64,000 bases of DNA from Roseovarius autotrophicus (GTDB lineage: Bacteria > Pseudomonadota > Alphaproteobacteria > Rhodobacterales > Rhodobacteraceae). The stretch spans positions 186,001 to 250,000 of the forward strand of contig NZ_JAGQDH010000003.1 in the NCBI RefSeq assembly GCF_018069895.1, in the 5' to 3' direction. Shown one piece after another: positions 18,744-29,703 of the stretch; positions within the stretch are counted from its first letter, which is position 1, and each line of letters starts with the position of its first letter. The notes below the pieces were generated by a model. That model was not told the DNA's origin and ran no database searches. It was given only the letters and a program-made list of their open reading frames with translations. The position numbers were made by a program, and so were the translations under genes.

Positions 18744-18778
18744 AAGGCCCGCGGACGGTGTCCCCGCGGGCCTTTTTT
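18744..18778 (+). terminator. Rho-independent terminator after ccr
   Basis: AAGGCCCGCGG at 18744-18754 pairs with CCGCGGGCCTT at 18764-18774, an eleven-base perfect stem ending in TTTTTT. It lies 21 bases after the ccr stop. Confidence 0.9.
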
Positions 18779-18804
18779 CATGTCGGTATCGCGGCGGCGG
18801 ATCG

Positions 18805-19725
18805 TCAGAGCGCCAGATTGGGAATGATCTGCTTCTTGCGGCTCATGATGCCCGGCAGGACCACGGCATCGCCCGACACGGTTGCGCCAAAGCTCTTTTC
18901 CGCGACGGTCTTGACCAGATCGTTGGGGACCAGAAGCGTCGCCTCCTCGTTGAGGATGTCCACCACGAACAGCAGCACCTGATCGACACCGTCCTCGGCG
19001 GCGACCTGCGCCATGCTCTGCATCAGGCTGGCCTTGCGGTCGAGCACGATGGCGGGCGACGTGGTTTCCAGAACGCTCACGCGGAATTTCTTGCCGCCGA
19101 CCTCGTATTCCTTGGAGTCCATGCGCAGCAATTCGGCGTCGGAAAAGGCCGACACGTCGGATTTGGCGGCGAACATCTCGGCGGCGTAATCGGGGATCGA
19201 GATGCCCAGATCGGCGGCGAGTTTCTCGGCCACGGCGCGGTCATGGGCGGTCGTGGTGGGCGAGCGGAATTCGAGCGTGTCCGACAGGATGCAGGTCAGC
19301 GCCGTGGCCTTGGCCCAGCCGGGCATTTTCGCCGCATCGTCGCCCATCAGGTCAAGCATGAGGGTCGCGGTGCAGGCCAGCGGGCGGATGGTGATGTCGA
19401 TGGGGCCTTTGGTTTCCAGCCCGCCGACCAGCTTGTGATGGTCGATGATCGCGCACACATCCGCGCCGTTGATATTGGCGGGCAGTTCCGCCGGGTTGTT
19501 GGTATCGACGACGACACAGACCTGACCGTCCTCGACATCCGCAATGATGCGGGGCTTGGGCAGATCCCATTTGCGCAGAAGGAAGGCGGCCTCGGTGTTG
19601 GGTTCCCCCAGAAGCACGGCCTCGGCGCTCTGGCCCTTGATCTCGTTGAGATACCAGGCCCAGAGAATGGGCGAGCCGGTGGAATCGGTGTCGGGGGATT
19701 TATGGCCGAAAACAAGGGTGGTCAT
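18805..19725 (-). CDS. ppaC: Manganese-dependent inorganic pyrophosphatase
   Basis: 306 residues, family-typical. This DHH-family (family II) pyrophosphatase has GHKSPDTDS (metal ligands), IIDHHKLVGG (DHH motif) and C-terminal SRKKQ (substrate phosphate-binding Arg/Lys). It hydrolyses cytosolic PPi with Mn2+ or Co2+ and is much faster than family I enzymes. It stands alone, convergent with ccr. There is no CBS regulatory insert. Confidence 0.94.
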   Translation of the reverse strand: MTTLVFGHKSPDTDSTGSPILWAWYLNEIKGQSAEAVLLGEPNTEAAFLLRKWDLPKPRIIADVEDGQVCVVVDTNNPAELPANINGADVCAIIDHHKLVGGLETKGPIDITIRPLACTATLMLDLMGDDAAKMPGWAKATALTCILSDTLEFRSPTTTAHDRAVAEKLAADLGISIPDYAAEMFAAKSDVSAFSDAELLRMDSKEYEVGGKKFRVSVLETTSPAIVLDRKASLMQSMAQVAAEDGVDQVLLFVVDILNEEATLLVPNDLVKTVAEKSFGATVSGDAVVLPGIMSRKKQIIPNLAL

Positions 19726-19870
19726 GGGTCTTTCCTGGCTGGTAGGGGTTTGCGCGCCTTATAGGGCGCGCGCGGGGGATTGTCACCTGCCAATGCTGCA
19801 CTGCGGCAATCGGGCGTCGCGTGGTCAAGGCCCTTCGCCTGCTTTACCCGTGCTTCGCCATATGAAATCC

Positions 19871-19937
19871 GTCACCCTCGGACTTGATCCGAGGGTCTCT
19901 GGTGGCAAGAGATCCTCTGGTCAAGCCAGAGGATGAC
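19871..19937. repeat. Paired-hairpin intergenic repeat, copy 1
   Basis: Two adjacent perfect palindromes: ACCCTCGG / CCGAGGGT (19874-19881 and 19889-19896) and ATCCTCTGG / CCAGAGGAT (19912-19920 and 19926-19934). GTCA before the first and TGAC after the second are also complementary, so the whole unit can fold as a cruciform. It lies in the 370-base gap between the divergent ppaC and groES genes. A second unit of the same design is at 29613-29676. Confidence 0.7.
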
Positions 19938-19980
19938 GGGGGCGCGGGAGAGGTGGTTCGATTTTTCCGGAAATGGGGTG

Positions 19981-20009
19981 TTGACAGAGGTCTTTGGTCT
20001 CCTTATTTG
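19981..20009 (+). promoter_or_regulatory. Sigma-70-type promoter of groESL
   Basis: TTGACA at 19981-19986, a 17-base spacer, then TATTTG at 20004-20009. The CIRCE operator begins eight bases downstream, around the expected start of transcription. Confidence 0.75.
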
Positions 20010-20016
20010 CCGAACG

Positions 20017-20043
20017 TTAGCACTCGCCGGGAGGGAGTGCTAA
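20017..20043. promoter_or_regulatory. CIRCE operator (HrcA binding site)
   Basis: TTAGCACTC (20017-20025), nine-base spacer, GAGTGCTAA (20035-20043) is an exact match to the CIRCE consensus. It overlaps the start region of the groESL transcript and predicts heat-shock control by the HrcA repressor. Confidence 0.97.
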
Positions 20044-20095
20044 TGGTCCCGAAGGGGCCATGAAAACAGAAACTTTGAGCCAAGGAGCCTCGAAG

Positions 20096-20407
20096 ATGGC
20101 ATTCAAACCGCTGCATGACCGCGTGCTCGTCCGTCGCGTTGAGAGCGAAGAAAAGACCAAGGGCGGCCTGATCATCCCCGACACCGCCAAGGAAAAGCCC
20201 AGCCAGGGCCAGGTTGTCGCCTGCGGCGAGGGCGCGCGCAAGGACAATGGCGAGCTCATTCCCATGGCCGTCAAGGCCGGTGACACCATCCTGTTCGGCA
20301 AGTGGTCGGGCACCGAGGTGACGGTCGATGGCGAAGAGCTGCTGATCATGAAGGAAAGCGATATCCTCGGGATCATCGAGGACGAGGCGGCGGCCAAGGC
20401 GGCCTGA
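20096..20407 (+). CDS. groES: Co-chaperonin GroES
   Basis: 103 residues from ATG 20096, with AAGGAG at 20082-20087; an in-frame ATG 36 bases upstream gives a non-conserved extension. Conserved blocks are [13 protein letters not shown], the mobile loop [15 protein letters not shown], and [10 protein letters not shown]. It forms the heptameric lid of the GroEL folding chamber. It is the first gene of the groESL operon under CIRCE control, 57 bases before groEL. Confidence 0.98.
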   Translation: MAFKPLHDRVLVRRVESEEKTKGGLIIPDTAKEKPSQGQVVACGEGARKDNGELIPMAVKAGDTILFGKWSGTEVTVDGEELLIMKESDILGIIEDEAAAKAA

Positions 20408-20440
20408 GCCGTCCGACCGTTTCCCCAATCGCAAGACTAG

Positions 20441-22105
<1,665 letters not shown>

Positions 22106-22131
22106 GCCACCCCACCCGTCAGGGAAACCGG

Positions 22132-22160
22132 AAAGGGCCGCGCGTGCGCGGCCCTTTTTC
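22132..22160 (+). terminator. Rho-independent terminator after groEL
   Basis: AAAGGGCCGCGC at 22132-22143 pairs with GCGCGGCCCTTT at 22146-22157, followed by further T residues. It lies 27 bases after the groEL stop. Confidence 0.9.
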
Positions 22161-22258
22161 TTGTCGTGACGGTGATCGCGTGCCCGCTGACTTGTCCAGG
22201 GTGCGCCGCCCCTGTTCAGAGACAAGACCGCGGAGCATTTACAGCCCAATGCCCCGCG

Positions 22259-24310
22259 CTAGCGCCGTCCCTCGCGCAGCCAGCCGCCGATGATGAACCC
22301 CGCGGCCAGCAGCAGCACGAGCCACGGCGGCAAAAGCGCCATCTGGCGCACGCTTGCGGTCTCAAAGGCGCCGCGCGGGGTGAGGCCGATCCAGCCGCGC
22401 CCGGCGGCGGGGCGACCCTCGCGCACGTCGCGGATGGCGGGCAGCCCGCCTTCGAGCGCCAGCGTGCCGCCATTGGTGGCGGCGATCACCGGGGCGAGGA
22501 TCGTATCGGTTGCCAGCGTGCGCTCGAACTCGACCGGGGCAGCGGGACCAAGGCCGATCACCGTTTCCTGATCGCCGTTCTCGAGCCGGTAGAGGCCGAT
22601 CTCGGCGCCTTGATAAAGGGTCTCGAATCGGCCTGGCGAGACCTCCTCCAAGGGTCGCGTCCCGACCTCGCCCGAGGGTGTGGTGATCGTCACATTGGGC
22701 ACCTCGCCCGAGAGCGAGCGGCGGATGATGCGCATTTCCTGACCCGTGGCCTCGGCCCAGAGCGCCTCTTCCTCAAGCTCGGGTTCCTTCATCATCCAGT
22801 GGGCGAGGCGGCGCAGCAATTCGAGCTGCGGGCCGCCGCCCTCATAGCCGCGCCCCCAGAGCCAGGCGTGATCCGACGTGAGCAGAGCCACGCGGCCCTT
22901 GCCCACACGGTCGAGCAGCAGAAGCGGGCGGTCGCCCGCGCCCGACATGACCACATCGCCGGTGCCGGTCGGCTCGACCTCGATCTGGCGCAGCCAGCGG
23001 CCCCACTCGCCGCCGAATGCCTCCTCCAGCCCCGCCGTGACCGGATGCCGTCGCCCCAGATCGGTAACGCGCGGGCGATAGCCCTCTTCGAGCACGCGCG
23101 CGGTGGGGCGGGCTGGAACCATCGCCTCGAACGGGCCGCGATAGATGCTTTCCGCCCCGGCGAAATCGGGACCGGCGGCCAGAAGCACCGCGCCCCCCCC
23201 CTCGACATACTGGCGCACGTTCTCAAGGTAGATCGTCGGCAGGATGCCCCGGCGGCGGTAGCGGTCGAAGATGATCAGGTCGAACTCGTCCACCTTGTCG
23301 AGGAACAATTCGCGCGTCGGAAAGGCGATGAGCGACAGTTCCCGCACCGGCACGCCATCCTGTTTCTCGGGGGGGCGCAGGATCGTGAAATGCACAAGGT
23401 CAACGGAACTGTCGGATTTCAGCAGGTTGCGCCATGTGCGCGTGCCTGCGTGGGGCTGGCCCGAGACAAGCAGCACGCGCAGCCGGTCGCGCACGCCGTT
23501 GATCTGCACCAGCGCGGTGTTGTTGCGGTCGGTCAGCTCGCCCTCGGCGGTGGGGGTGGAGAATTGCAGCACGTTGCGCCCGCCGCGCGGCAGCGTGAGG
23601 GGCAGCGTCATCGGGTGCCCGAGCGGCACCTCGAAGCGCCTGGGTTCGGCCCCGTCCACGGCGATGTCGAGCGGCACCGAGATGACGCCCTCGGGTGCGG
23701 CCCCGTCATCGGTGATGGTGAGGGTCAGGCGCACCTCCTCGCCCAGAATGGCGAAGGCGGGGGCGTTGTCGATGCGCAACCGCCGATCCCAGTCGCCCGC
23801 GCGGCCCGTATGCAGCAGGTGCAGCGGCGCGGGCAGGTCGGGCGTGGCCTCGATGTCATGGATCTGTCCGTCCGAAAGCAGGATGGCGCCCGCGATGCGC
23901 CCGCGCGGCAATTCGGCCATGGCCTCGGCGAGCGCGCTCATGACGCGCGAACCGCCATTCTCGGGCGCGTCGCCCACGGTGACGCGCCGGACCTCGGTAT
24001 TCTCGCGCGCGGCAAGGCGCGCGGCGAGCGCCTCGGCTGCGGTATCGGTGTCCTCGGTGCGCGTGGCGAGGGTCTGGCTTGCGCTGCGGTCCTCGACCAG
24101 CAGCACGATATCCGAAAGCGGTGTGCGTTCCTCCTGACGGAAGGCGGGGCCGGACAGTGCGCCGATCAGCACCACGGCGGCCAGTGCCCGCAGCGCCCAG
24201 CCCGCCAGCCCGCGCCAGACGGCAAGCGCCAGACCGGCGAGTGCGCCCGCGCCGAGCGCGGCAATGAGCCAGACGGGAAGGAGGGGATCGAACACCACGG
24301 TGCCGGTCAT
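22259..24310 (-). CDS. Membrane protein with glutamine-amidotransferase-like (class I GATase-like) domain
   Basis: 683 residues. Two N-terminal hydrophobic segments (residues about 10-55) and one at the C-terminus (about 655-675) bracket a periplasm-facing or soluble core. LSDIVLLVEDRSASQTL and AGAILLSDGQIHD resemble a von Willebrand-like fold. VLLVSGQPHAGTRTWRNLL through VEGGGAVLLAAGPDF resembles a GATase1-like domain without an evident catalytic triad. It is the last gene of the moxR operon and overlaps the DUF4159 gene by four bases (ATGA). The molecular function of these clusters is not established. Confidence 0.75.
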   Translation of the reverse strand: MTGTVVFDPLLPVWLIAALGAGALAGLALAVWRGLAGWALRALAAVVLIGALSGPAFRQEERTPLSDIVLLVEDRSASQTLATRTEDTDTAAEALAARLAARENTEVRRVTVGDAPENGGSRVMSALAEAMAELPRGRIAGAILLSDGQIHDIEATPDLPAPLHLLHTGRAGDWDRRLRIDNAPAFAILGEEVRLTLTITDDGAAPEGVISVPLDIAVDGAEPRRFEVPLGHPMTLPLTLPRGGRNVLQFSTPTAEGELTDRNNTALVQINGVRDRLRVLLVSGQPHAGTRTWRNLLKSDSSVDLVHFTILRPPEKQDGVPVRELSLIAFPTRELFLDKVDEFDLIIFDRYRRRGILPTIYLENVRQYVEGGGAVLLAAGPDFAGAESIYRGPFEAMVPARPTARVLEEGYRPRVTDLGRRHPVTAGLEEAFGGEWGRWLRQIEVEPTGTGDVVMSGAGDRPLLLLDRVGKGRVALLTSDHAWLWGRGYEGGGPQLELLRRLAHWMMKEPELEEEALWAEATGQEMRIIRRSLSGEVPNVTITTPSGEVGTRPLEEVSPGRFETLYQGAEIGLYRLENGDQETVIGLGPAAPVEFERTLATDTILAPVIAATNGGTLALEGGLPAIRDVREGRPAAGRGWIGLTPRGAFETASVRQMALLPPWLVLLLAAGFIIGGWLREGRR

Positions 24311-27057
24311 TGGCCCAGCCTTTCCAGAAGCGCGGGCACATGGACCTGATCGGATTTATAGTTGCCGGTCAGCACATGCATCACCAGATTGACGCCGAAG
24401 CGGAAGGCCAGTTCGCGCTGCCGCTCTCCGGCATAGCCGCGCCCCACCGGAAACATCGGATCGCCGCGGTCGTTGATGGCCCAGGCGGCGGCCCAGTCAT
24501 TGCCGCCGATCACCACCGGCGTCACCCCGTCATTGAGGTTGCGAAACGGCATCCCCTCGATCTGTTCGGCATCGGGGGGGGCTGCCTCGACCCAGACGGC
24601 GCGGCCCATATGACGGCCCGGAAAATCGCCGAGCAGGTAGAAGGTGCGGGTCAGCACATGATCCTCGGGCACGGGTTCCAGGGGTGGAATGTCAAGCGGT
24701 GCTGCCAGCCGTTGCAGCCGTGCACCATTGGGAGAGGCCGCGCCGAAGCCTGCGATATCGGCGTCGCGCGTGTCGAAAAGGATCATGCCGCCGGAGCGCA
24801 GATAGGCGTTGAGGCGGGCATAGCTCTGGGCCGAGGGAAGCGGTTGATTGGCGGTCACGGGCCAGTAGAGCATGGGGAAAAAGGCCAGTTCGTCGCGTTC
24901 GAGATCGACGCCGATCGGCTCTGCGGGTTCGACCGAGGTGCGGAAGCGCAGCACGCGCCCGAGGCCGCGAAGCCCCGCGCGGGCGGTATCGTCCACCGCG
25001 CGGTCGCCGGTCAGCACATGGGCAAGGACAACCTCGGCTGTTGCCTCCAGGGCGCGGGTGTCGTTCTGCGCGCGGGAGTCGTGGGGCAAGGCAAGGGCGA
25101 ACGCGACAAGCGCGGTTACGCCTGCGCGCCAGAGCCGACCCGAAAGTGCGAGCGCGGCGAGGATATCGGCCGTCATGAGCAACAGCGCCGTGGCCAGAAG
25201 CCAGCCACCGAGCGGGGTTTCGGGCGCCCGTTCCAGCCCCTCGACAGGAATGCGCGCGGGCCATGTGGCGGGGGCAAGCGCGCTGTCGGGGGCGATCACG
25301 TTGCGCGCCACGCGCCGTTCCGGCCCGTCGTAAAGCCCCGGCAAGAGGTCAGGGCCAAGGGCCGCGTCCAGCAGACGCTCGCCCGGCACACCCGCGCGGG
25401 TGCCTGCCTCGGTCATGCGGCCAAAGCCGTCGAGCACATGCACCGGCTGCCATGTGGTGCCCGCCAGTTCGGCGGTATCGGGCGGCGCATTCACAGAGGA
25501 AATCGCCAGCCGTTCCAGCATCTGCACGAATAGGCCCGAAAGCGGCAGCGAGGACCATTCGGCATTGGCGGTGACGTGAAAGAGCACGACCTGACCCGAA
25601 CCGATGCGTTTACGCGTGACCAGCGGCGTGCCGTCGGTCAGTTGCGCGATGACACGCTCGGCGAGGGTGGGATCGGGCTGTGCCATGACCTGTGCGTTCA
25701 CGGCCACATCGGCGGGAATGGCGAGGCCCTGAAACGGGCTGCCCTCGGGGAAAGGGGCGAGGGATTTGGGTTCTCCCCAACTCATCGCGCCGCCCACGGT
25801 GCGCCCGCCCGCGCGCAGGCGCACCGGCATGAGCGCGTGCTCGTCGCGGCGCGACACATCGCTTGCGGCAAGGCGCGGACCGGCGAAGCGCAACAGCATC
25901 CCGCCGCCCTCGACCCAGTCGAGCAGGGCGGTTTCCTCGGCCTGCGAGAGCGTGGCCACATCGGCCAGCACGATGGCGTCGGGATTGGCCGGCAGGATGT
26001 CGAGCAGCGCGCCGTCGAGCAGGTCGGCGGTCGGCACGAGGGCCTGACGCAGGTAATGGAGCGGCGACAGAAGCTCCAGCCCCTCGCGGTCTTCGCGGCC
26101 CGCGATGAGCGCCACCTCTCGCCGCTTCAGCCCGTCATCGGTGAGGCTGACGGCACCCGCATGGCGCGCGCCCGCGATCTCGAACCGGGTGATGCGCGCG
26201 CGCAACTCGGGCGGCAGAGACAGCGCGCCGGTGGCCTCGGGCGCGCCCTCGGCGTAGGTCATGGGCAACGAGGCAAGCACCCGCTCCACGCCTGCAGGGT
26301 CGCGGCCATGGGCGGTGACGGTGATCTCGCGGGTGGGGCCGGCCCGGGCGCGGAGTGCGGTCAGTTCCACCACCCCGTCGCGCAGCGCGGGCGGGGTGAG
26401 GGCCATGAGGGGGCGCGCGCTTTCGTGCACGGTGACGGGGCCGCGCGTCTCGAGCGCGGTCAGCAGGGGCGCGCGCGTCTCGCGGGCGAGACCGTCGGAG
26501 AACCAGCGCGTTTCGAACCCGCCTTCGGGGAGCAACGCGGGTGCCTCGGCATAGGTCTCGGGGTGCGCGGTCCATGGCTCTGGGATGAGGCCGGGCAGGC
26601 GGGTGCGGATCACTTGCGCGGCCTGAAATACCGGGGCTTCGGGCGCGCTCAGCCGCAGCAGCGCGGCGGTGCGCCCGTCGCGCGCGGCCTCGGCCAGAAG
26701 CGCGTCGATCACGCCGCGCTGTGCCTGCCAGTCGCGGGCGGCGGCCCAACTGTCCTCGACCACGATGAGAAGCGGGCCGCGCGCCGCCGCCTCGCCCGCA
26801 TCGCGGGGATTGAGCACCGGCCCGGCCAGCCCGATGATGGCGGCGGCAATGGCGAGCATCCGCAAAAGCAGGAGCCACCAGGGCGTGCGGTCGCTGACGC
26901 TGTCGTCGTCGCGCAGGCCCAGAAGCAGCGCCACGCCCGGAAAGCGCCGCCGCACCGGGGCGGGCGGCACGGCGCGCAGGATGATCCACAACACCGGCAG
27001 GGCCAAAAGCGCCCAGAGCAGCCAGGGAGTGGCGAAACCGATGGCACCAAGGCTCAT
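24307..27057 (-). CDS. BatA/DUF4159 membrane protein
   Basis: 916 residues. The N-terminal 80 residues hold two membrane segments with the BatA-type start (GFATPWLLWALLALPVLWIIL). A central region has an ADVATLSQAEETALLDWVEGGG block, and further membrane helices lie near 625-670. The C-terminal 200 residues carry the DUF4159 domain (FFPMLYWPVTANQPLPS, YLRSGGMILFDTRD, FRNLNDGVTPVVIGGNDWA). It belongs to the MoxR-associated cluster, overlaps DUF58 upstream and the amidotransferase-like gene downstream by ATGA, and is probably part of an envelope-linked complex. Confidence 0.85.
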   Translation of the reverse strand: MSLGAIGFATPWLLWALLALPVLWIILRAVPPAPVRRRFPGVALLLGLRDDDSVSDRTPWWLLLLRMLAIAAAIIGLAGPVLNPRDAGEAAARGPLLIVVEDSWAAARDWQAQRGVIDALLAEAARDGRTAALLRLSAPEAPVFQAAQVIRTRLPGLIPEPWTAHPETYAEAPALLPEGGFETRWFSDGLARETRAPLLTALETRGPVTVHESARPLMALTPPALRDGVVELTALRARAGPTREITVTAHGRDPAGVERVLASLPMTYAEGAPEATGALSLPPELRARITRFEIAGARHAGAVSLTDDGLKRREVALIAGREDREGLELLSPLHYLRQALVPTADLLDGALLDILPANPDAIVLADVATLSQAEETALLDWVEGGGMLLRFAGPRLAASDVSRRDEHALMPVRLRAGGRTVGGAMSWGEPKSLAPFPEGSPFQGLAIPADVAVNAQVMAQPDPTLAERVIAQLTDGTPLVTRKRIGSGQVVLFHVTANAEWSSLPLSGLFVQMLERLAISSVNAPPDTAELAGTTWQPVHVLDGFGRMTEAGTRAGVPGERLLDAALGPDLLPGLYDGPERRVARNVIAPDSALAPATWPARIPVEGLERAPETPLGGWLLATALLLMTADILAALALSGRLWRAGVTALVAFALALPHDSRAQNDTRALEATAEVVLAHVLTGDRAVDDTARAGLRGLGRVLRFRTSVEPAEPIGVDLERDELAFFPMLYWPVTANQPLPSAQSYARLNAYLRSGGMILFDTRDADIAGFGAASPNGARLQRLAAPLDIPPLEPVPEDHVLTRTFYLLGDFPGRHMGRAVWVEAAPPDAEQIEGMPFRNLNDGVTPVVIGGNDWAAAWAINDRGDPMFPVGRGYAGERQRELAFRFGVNLVMHVLTGNYKSDQVHVPALLERLGQ

Positions 27058-27935
27058 GCGCGGCCCCCCTCGGAAATGGCGCTATAAAGCCACAGGAGGG
27101 CGGATTGCGCGCTGGCGTCTGTGTGGTGGCAGGAGTGGGTCCAGCCGGTCACCGACGCGAGGCGGGCCAGTTCGTCCTTGCGCGCGGCCAGCCGTTCAAG
27201 ATAGCGCGGGCGCAGGTCTGCGGCCTTGAGCGTCTCGTGTCGCAGCGCGCCGCCCATGCTCTCGAATATGGTGCGCCCGCGATAAGGGAACGCCTCTTCC
27301 GCCGGGTCGAGAACCTGAAGCAGAACGCCACGCACGCCGCGGTCCGCCGCCGCCGTGAGCGCCGCGCGCACCGGGGCCGGATCGCCCATGAAATCGGAGA
27401 TGAGCAGCGCGCGGCCATGGGGCACCAGCCCGCTCATGTCGGGGCTGGCGTATTCCTCGGCGCTTTCGGCCATGAGCGCCTCGGTCAGCCGCGCGATCTG
27501 CGCCGCGCCGCGCCGGGGCGGCAGAGCGCCGCCGGTGAGGCCCACCCGCTCTCCGCCGCGATCCAGCAGCAGCGCCACGGCAAGCGCCAGAAGCCGCGCG
27601 CGGTCGGCCTTTTCCGGCAAGGCGGCATCGGAGGCAAAGCGCATTGAGGCGGCGGGATCGACCCAGAGCATCACGCTTTGCGCCACCTGCCATTCGCGCT
27701 GGCGCACGAATTGCGCGTCCGAGCGCGCGGAGCGCCGCCAGTCGATCATGGTGCGGCTGTCGCCCGCCTGCACCGGGCGGTATTGCCAGAAATCGTCGCC
27801 CGCGCCCGACCGCCTGCGTCCGTGTTCGCCCAGAAGCACGGTGCGCGCCAGCCGTTCGGCGCGCGCCAGAAGCGGCGGCAGGCGGGCGGCTTCGGCCTCG
27901 GCGCGGGGGCGCAGGGTGGGGGTGGCGGTGGCCAT
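27054..27935 (-). CDS. DUF58 protein of MoxR cluster
   Basis: 293 residues from ATG 27933-27935. The open frame extends much further upstream but there overlaps moxR in another frame. The DUF58 core is DDFWQYRPVQAGDSRTMIDWRRSARSD (cut here to QYRPVQAGD and IDWRRSARSD), followed by a von Willebrand-like fold (MLWVDPAASMRF, ALLISDFMGDP). DUF58 proteins accompany MoxR ATPases and may bind metal or partner proteins. Its start lies one base after the moxR stop and its stop overlaps the DUF4159 start. Confidence 0.88.
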   Translation of the reverse strand: MATATPTLRPRAEAEAARLPPLLARAERLARTVLLGEHGRRRSGAGDDFWQYRPVQAGDSRTMIDWRRSARSDAQFVRQREWQVAQSVMLWVDPAASMRFASDAALPEKADRARLLALAVALLLDRGGERVGLTGGALPPRRGAAQIARLTEALMAESAEEYASPDMSGLVPHGRALLISDFMGDPAPVRAALTAAADRGVRGVLLQVLDPAEEAFPYRGRTIFESMGGALRHETLKAADLRPRYLERLAARKDELARLASVTGWTHSCHHTDASAQSALLWLYSAISEGGRA

Positions 27936-27936
27936 G

Positions 27937-28944
<1,008 letters not shown>

Positions 28945-29001
28945 GGCAAAACTCCTGTCAGACCTATATCCTATCCGCAGAATGTATCGCCTTAAACGGA
29001 A

Positions 29002-29592
29002 ATGGCAAAAGCAATGAGTGCAAGACCCGTCACATCACCGTCACCCGAGGGCATTGCCGCCTCTGCGCGCGCCGCCGCCAAGGGGCGCGGCCTGCCGCCG
29101 GTGCACCTGTGGAATCCGCCGTTCTGCGGCGATCTCGACATGCGGATCGCGCGGGACGGGACGTGGTTCTACCTTGGCACGCCGATCGGGCGGCCGGAAC
29201 TGGTGCGGCTGTTTTCCGCCATCCTGCGCAAGGACGGCGAGAAATATTTTCTCGTGACGCCGGTCGAGAAGGTCGGGATCACCGTGGATGACGCGCCGTT
29301 CGTTGCGGTGGATGTCGAGGCGGAGGGCGCGGGGCGCGCGCAGGTGCTGCGATTCGAGACGAATGTGGGCGATCATGTGCGCGCGGGGGCCGAGCATCCG
29401 ATTAGGGTGGAGCGTGACGCGCAAACCGGCGAGCCTGCGCCCTATGTCATGGTGCGGGCGAATCTCGAGGCGCTCATCGACCGAAAGAGCTTTTACCGGC
29501 TGGTGGAGATCGGCGCGCGGCACGAGGGGTGGTTCGGTCTCTGGTCGGGGGGTGAGTTTTTCCCGATCATCCCGGAGGCGGAATTGCCCTGA
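29002..29592 (+). CDS. DUF1285 protein
   Basis: 196 residues from ATG 29002; ATG 29014 is an alternative, and neither has a strong ribosome site. The DUF1285 core includes [19 protein letters not shown] (shown for [10 protein letters not shown]), [19 protein letters not shown] and [12 protein letters not shown]. Function is unknown. The family commonly sits divergent from or next to moxR clusters in alphaproteobacteria, as here, 57 bases from the moxR start. Confidence 0.82.
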   Translation: MAKAMSARPVTSPSPEGIAASARAAAKGRGLPPVHLWNPPFCGDLDMRIARDGTWFYLGTPIGRPELVRLFSAILRKDGEKYFLVTPVEKVGITVDDAPFVAVDVEAEGAGRAQVLRFETNVGDHVRAGAEHPIRVERDAQTGEPAPYVMVRANLEALIDRKSFYRLVEIGARHEGWFGLWSGGEFFPIIPEAELP

Positions 29593-29612
29593 GCCGCTCG
29601 GCTGGCGCGCCG

Positions 29613-29676
29613 TCATCCCCGCGCAGGCGGGGATCTTGTGGCGGCATGAGACCCTCGGGACAGGCCCGAGGGTGAC
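29613..29676. repeat. Paired-hairpin intergenic repeat, copy 2
   Basis: ATCCCCGC / GCGGGGAT (29615-29622 and 29627-29634) and ACCCTCGGG / CCCGAGGGT (29651-29659 and 29665-29673), bounded by GTCA and TGAC. It is built like the unit at 19871-19937 and lies between the convergent DUF1285 and gabD genes, where it could also end transcription from both sides. Confidence 0.7.
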
Positions 29677-29703
29677 ATGGCGTTGCGTTGCTGCCGGTTC
29701 GGA

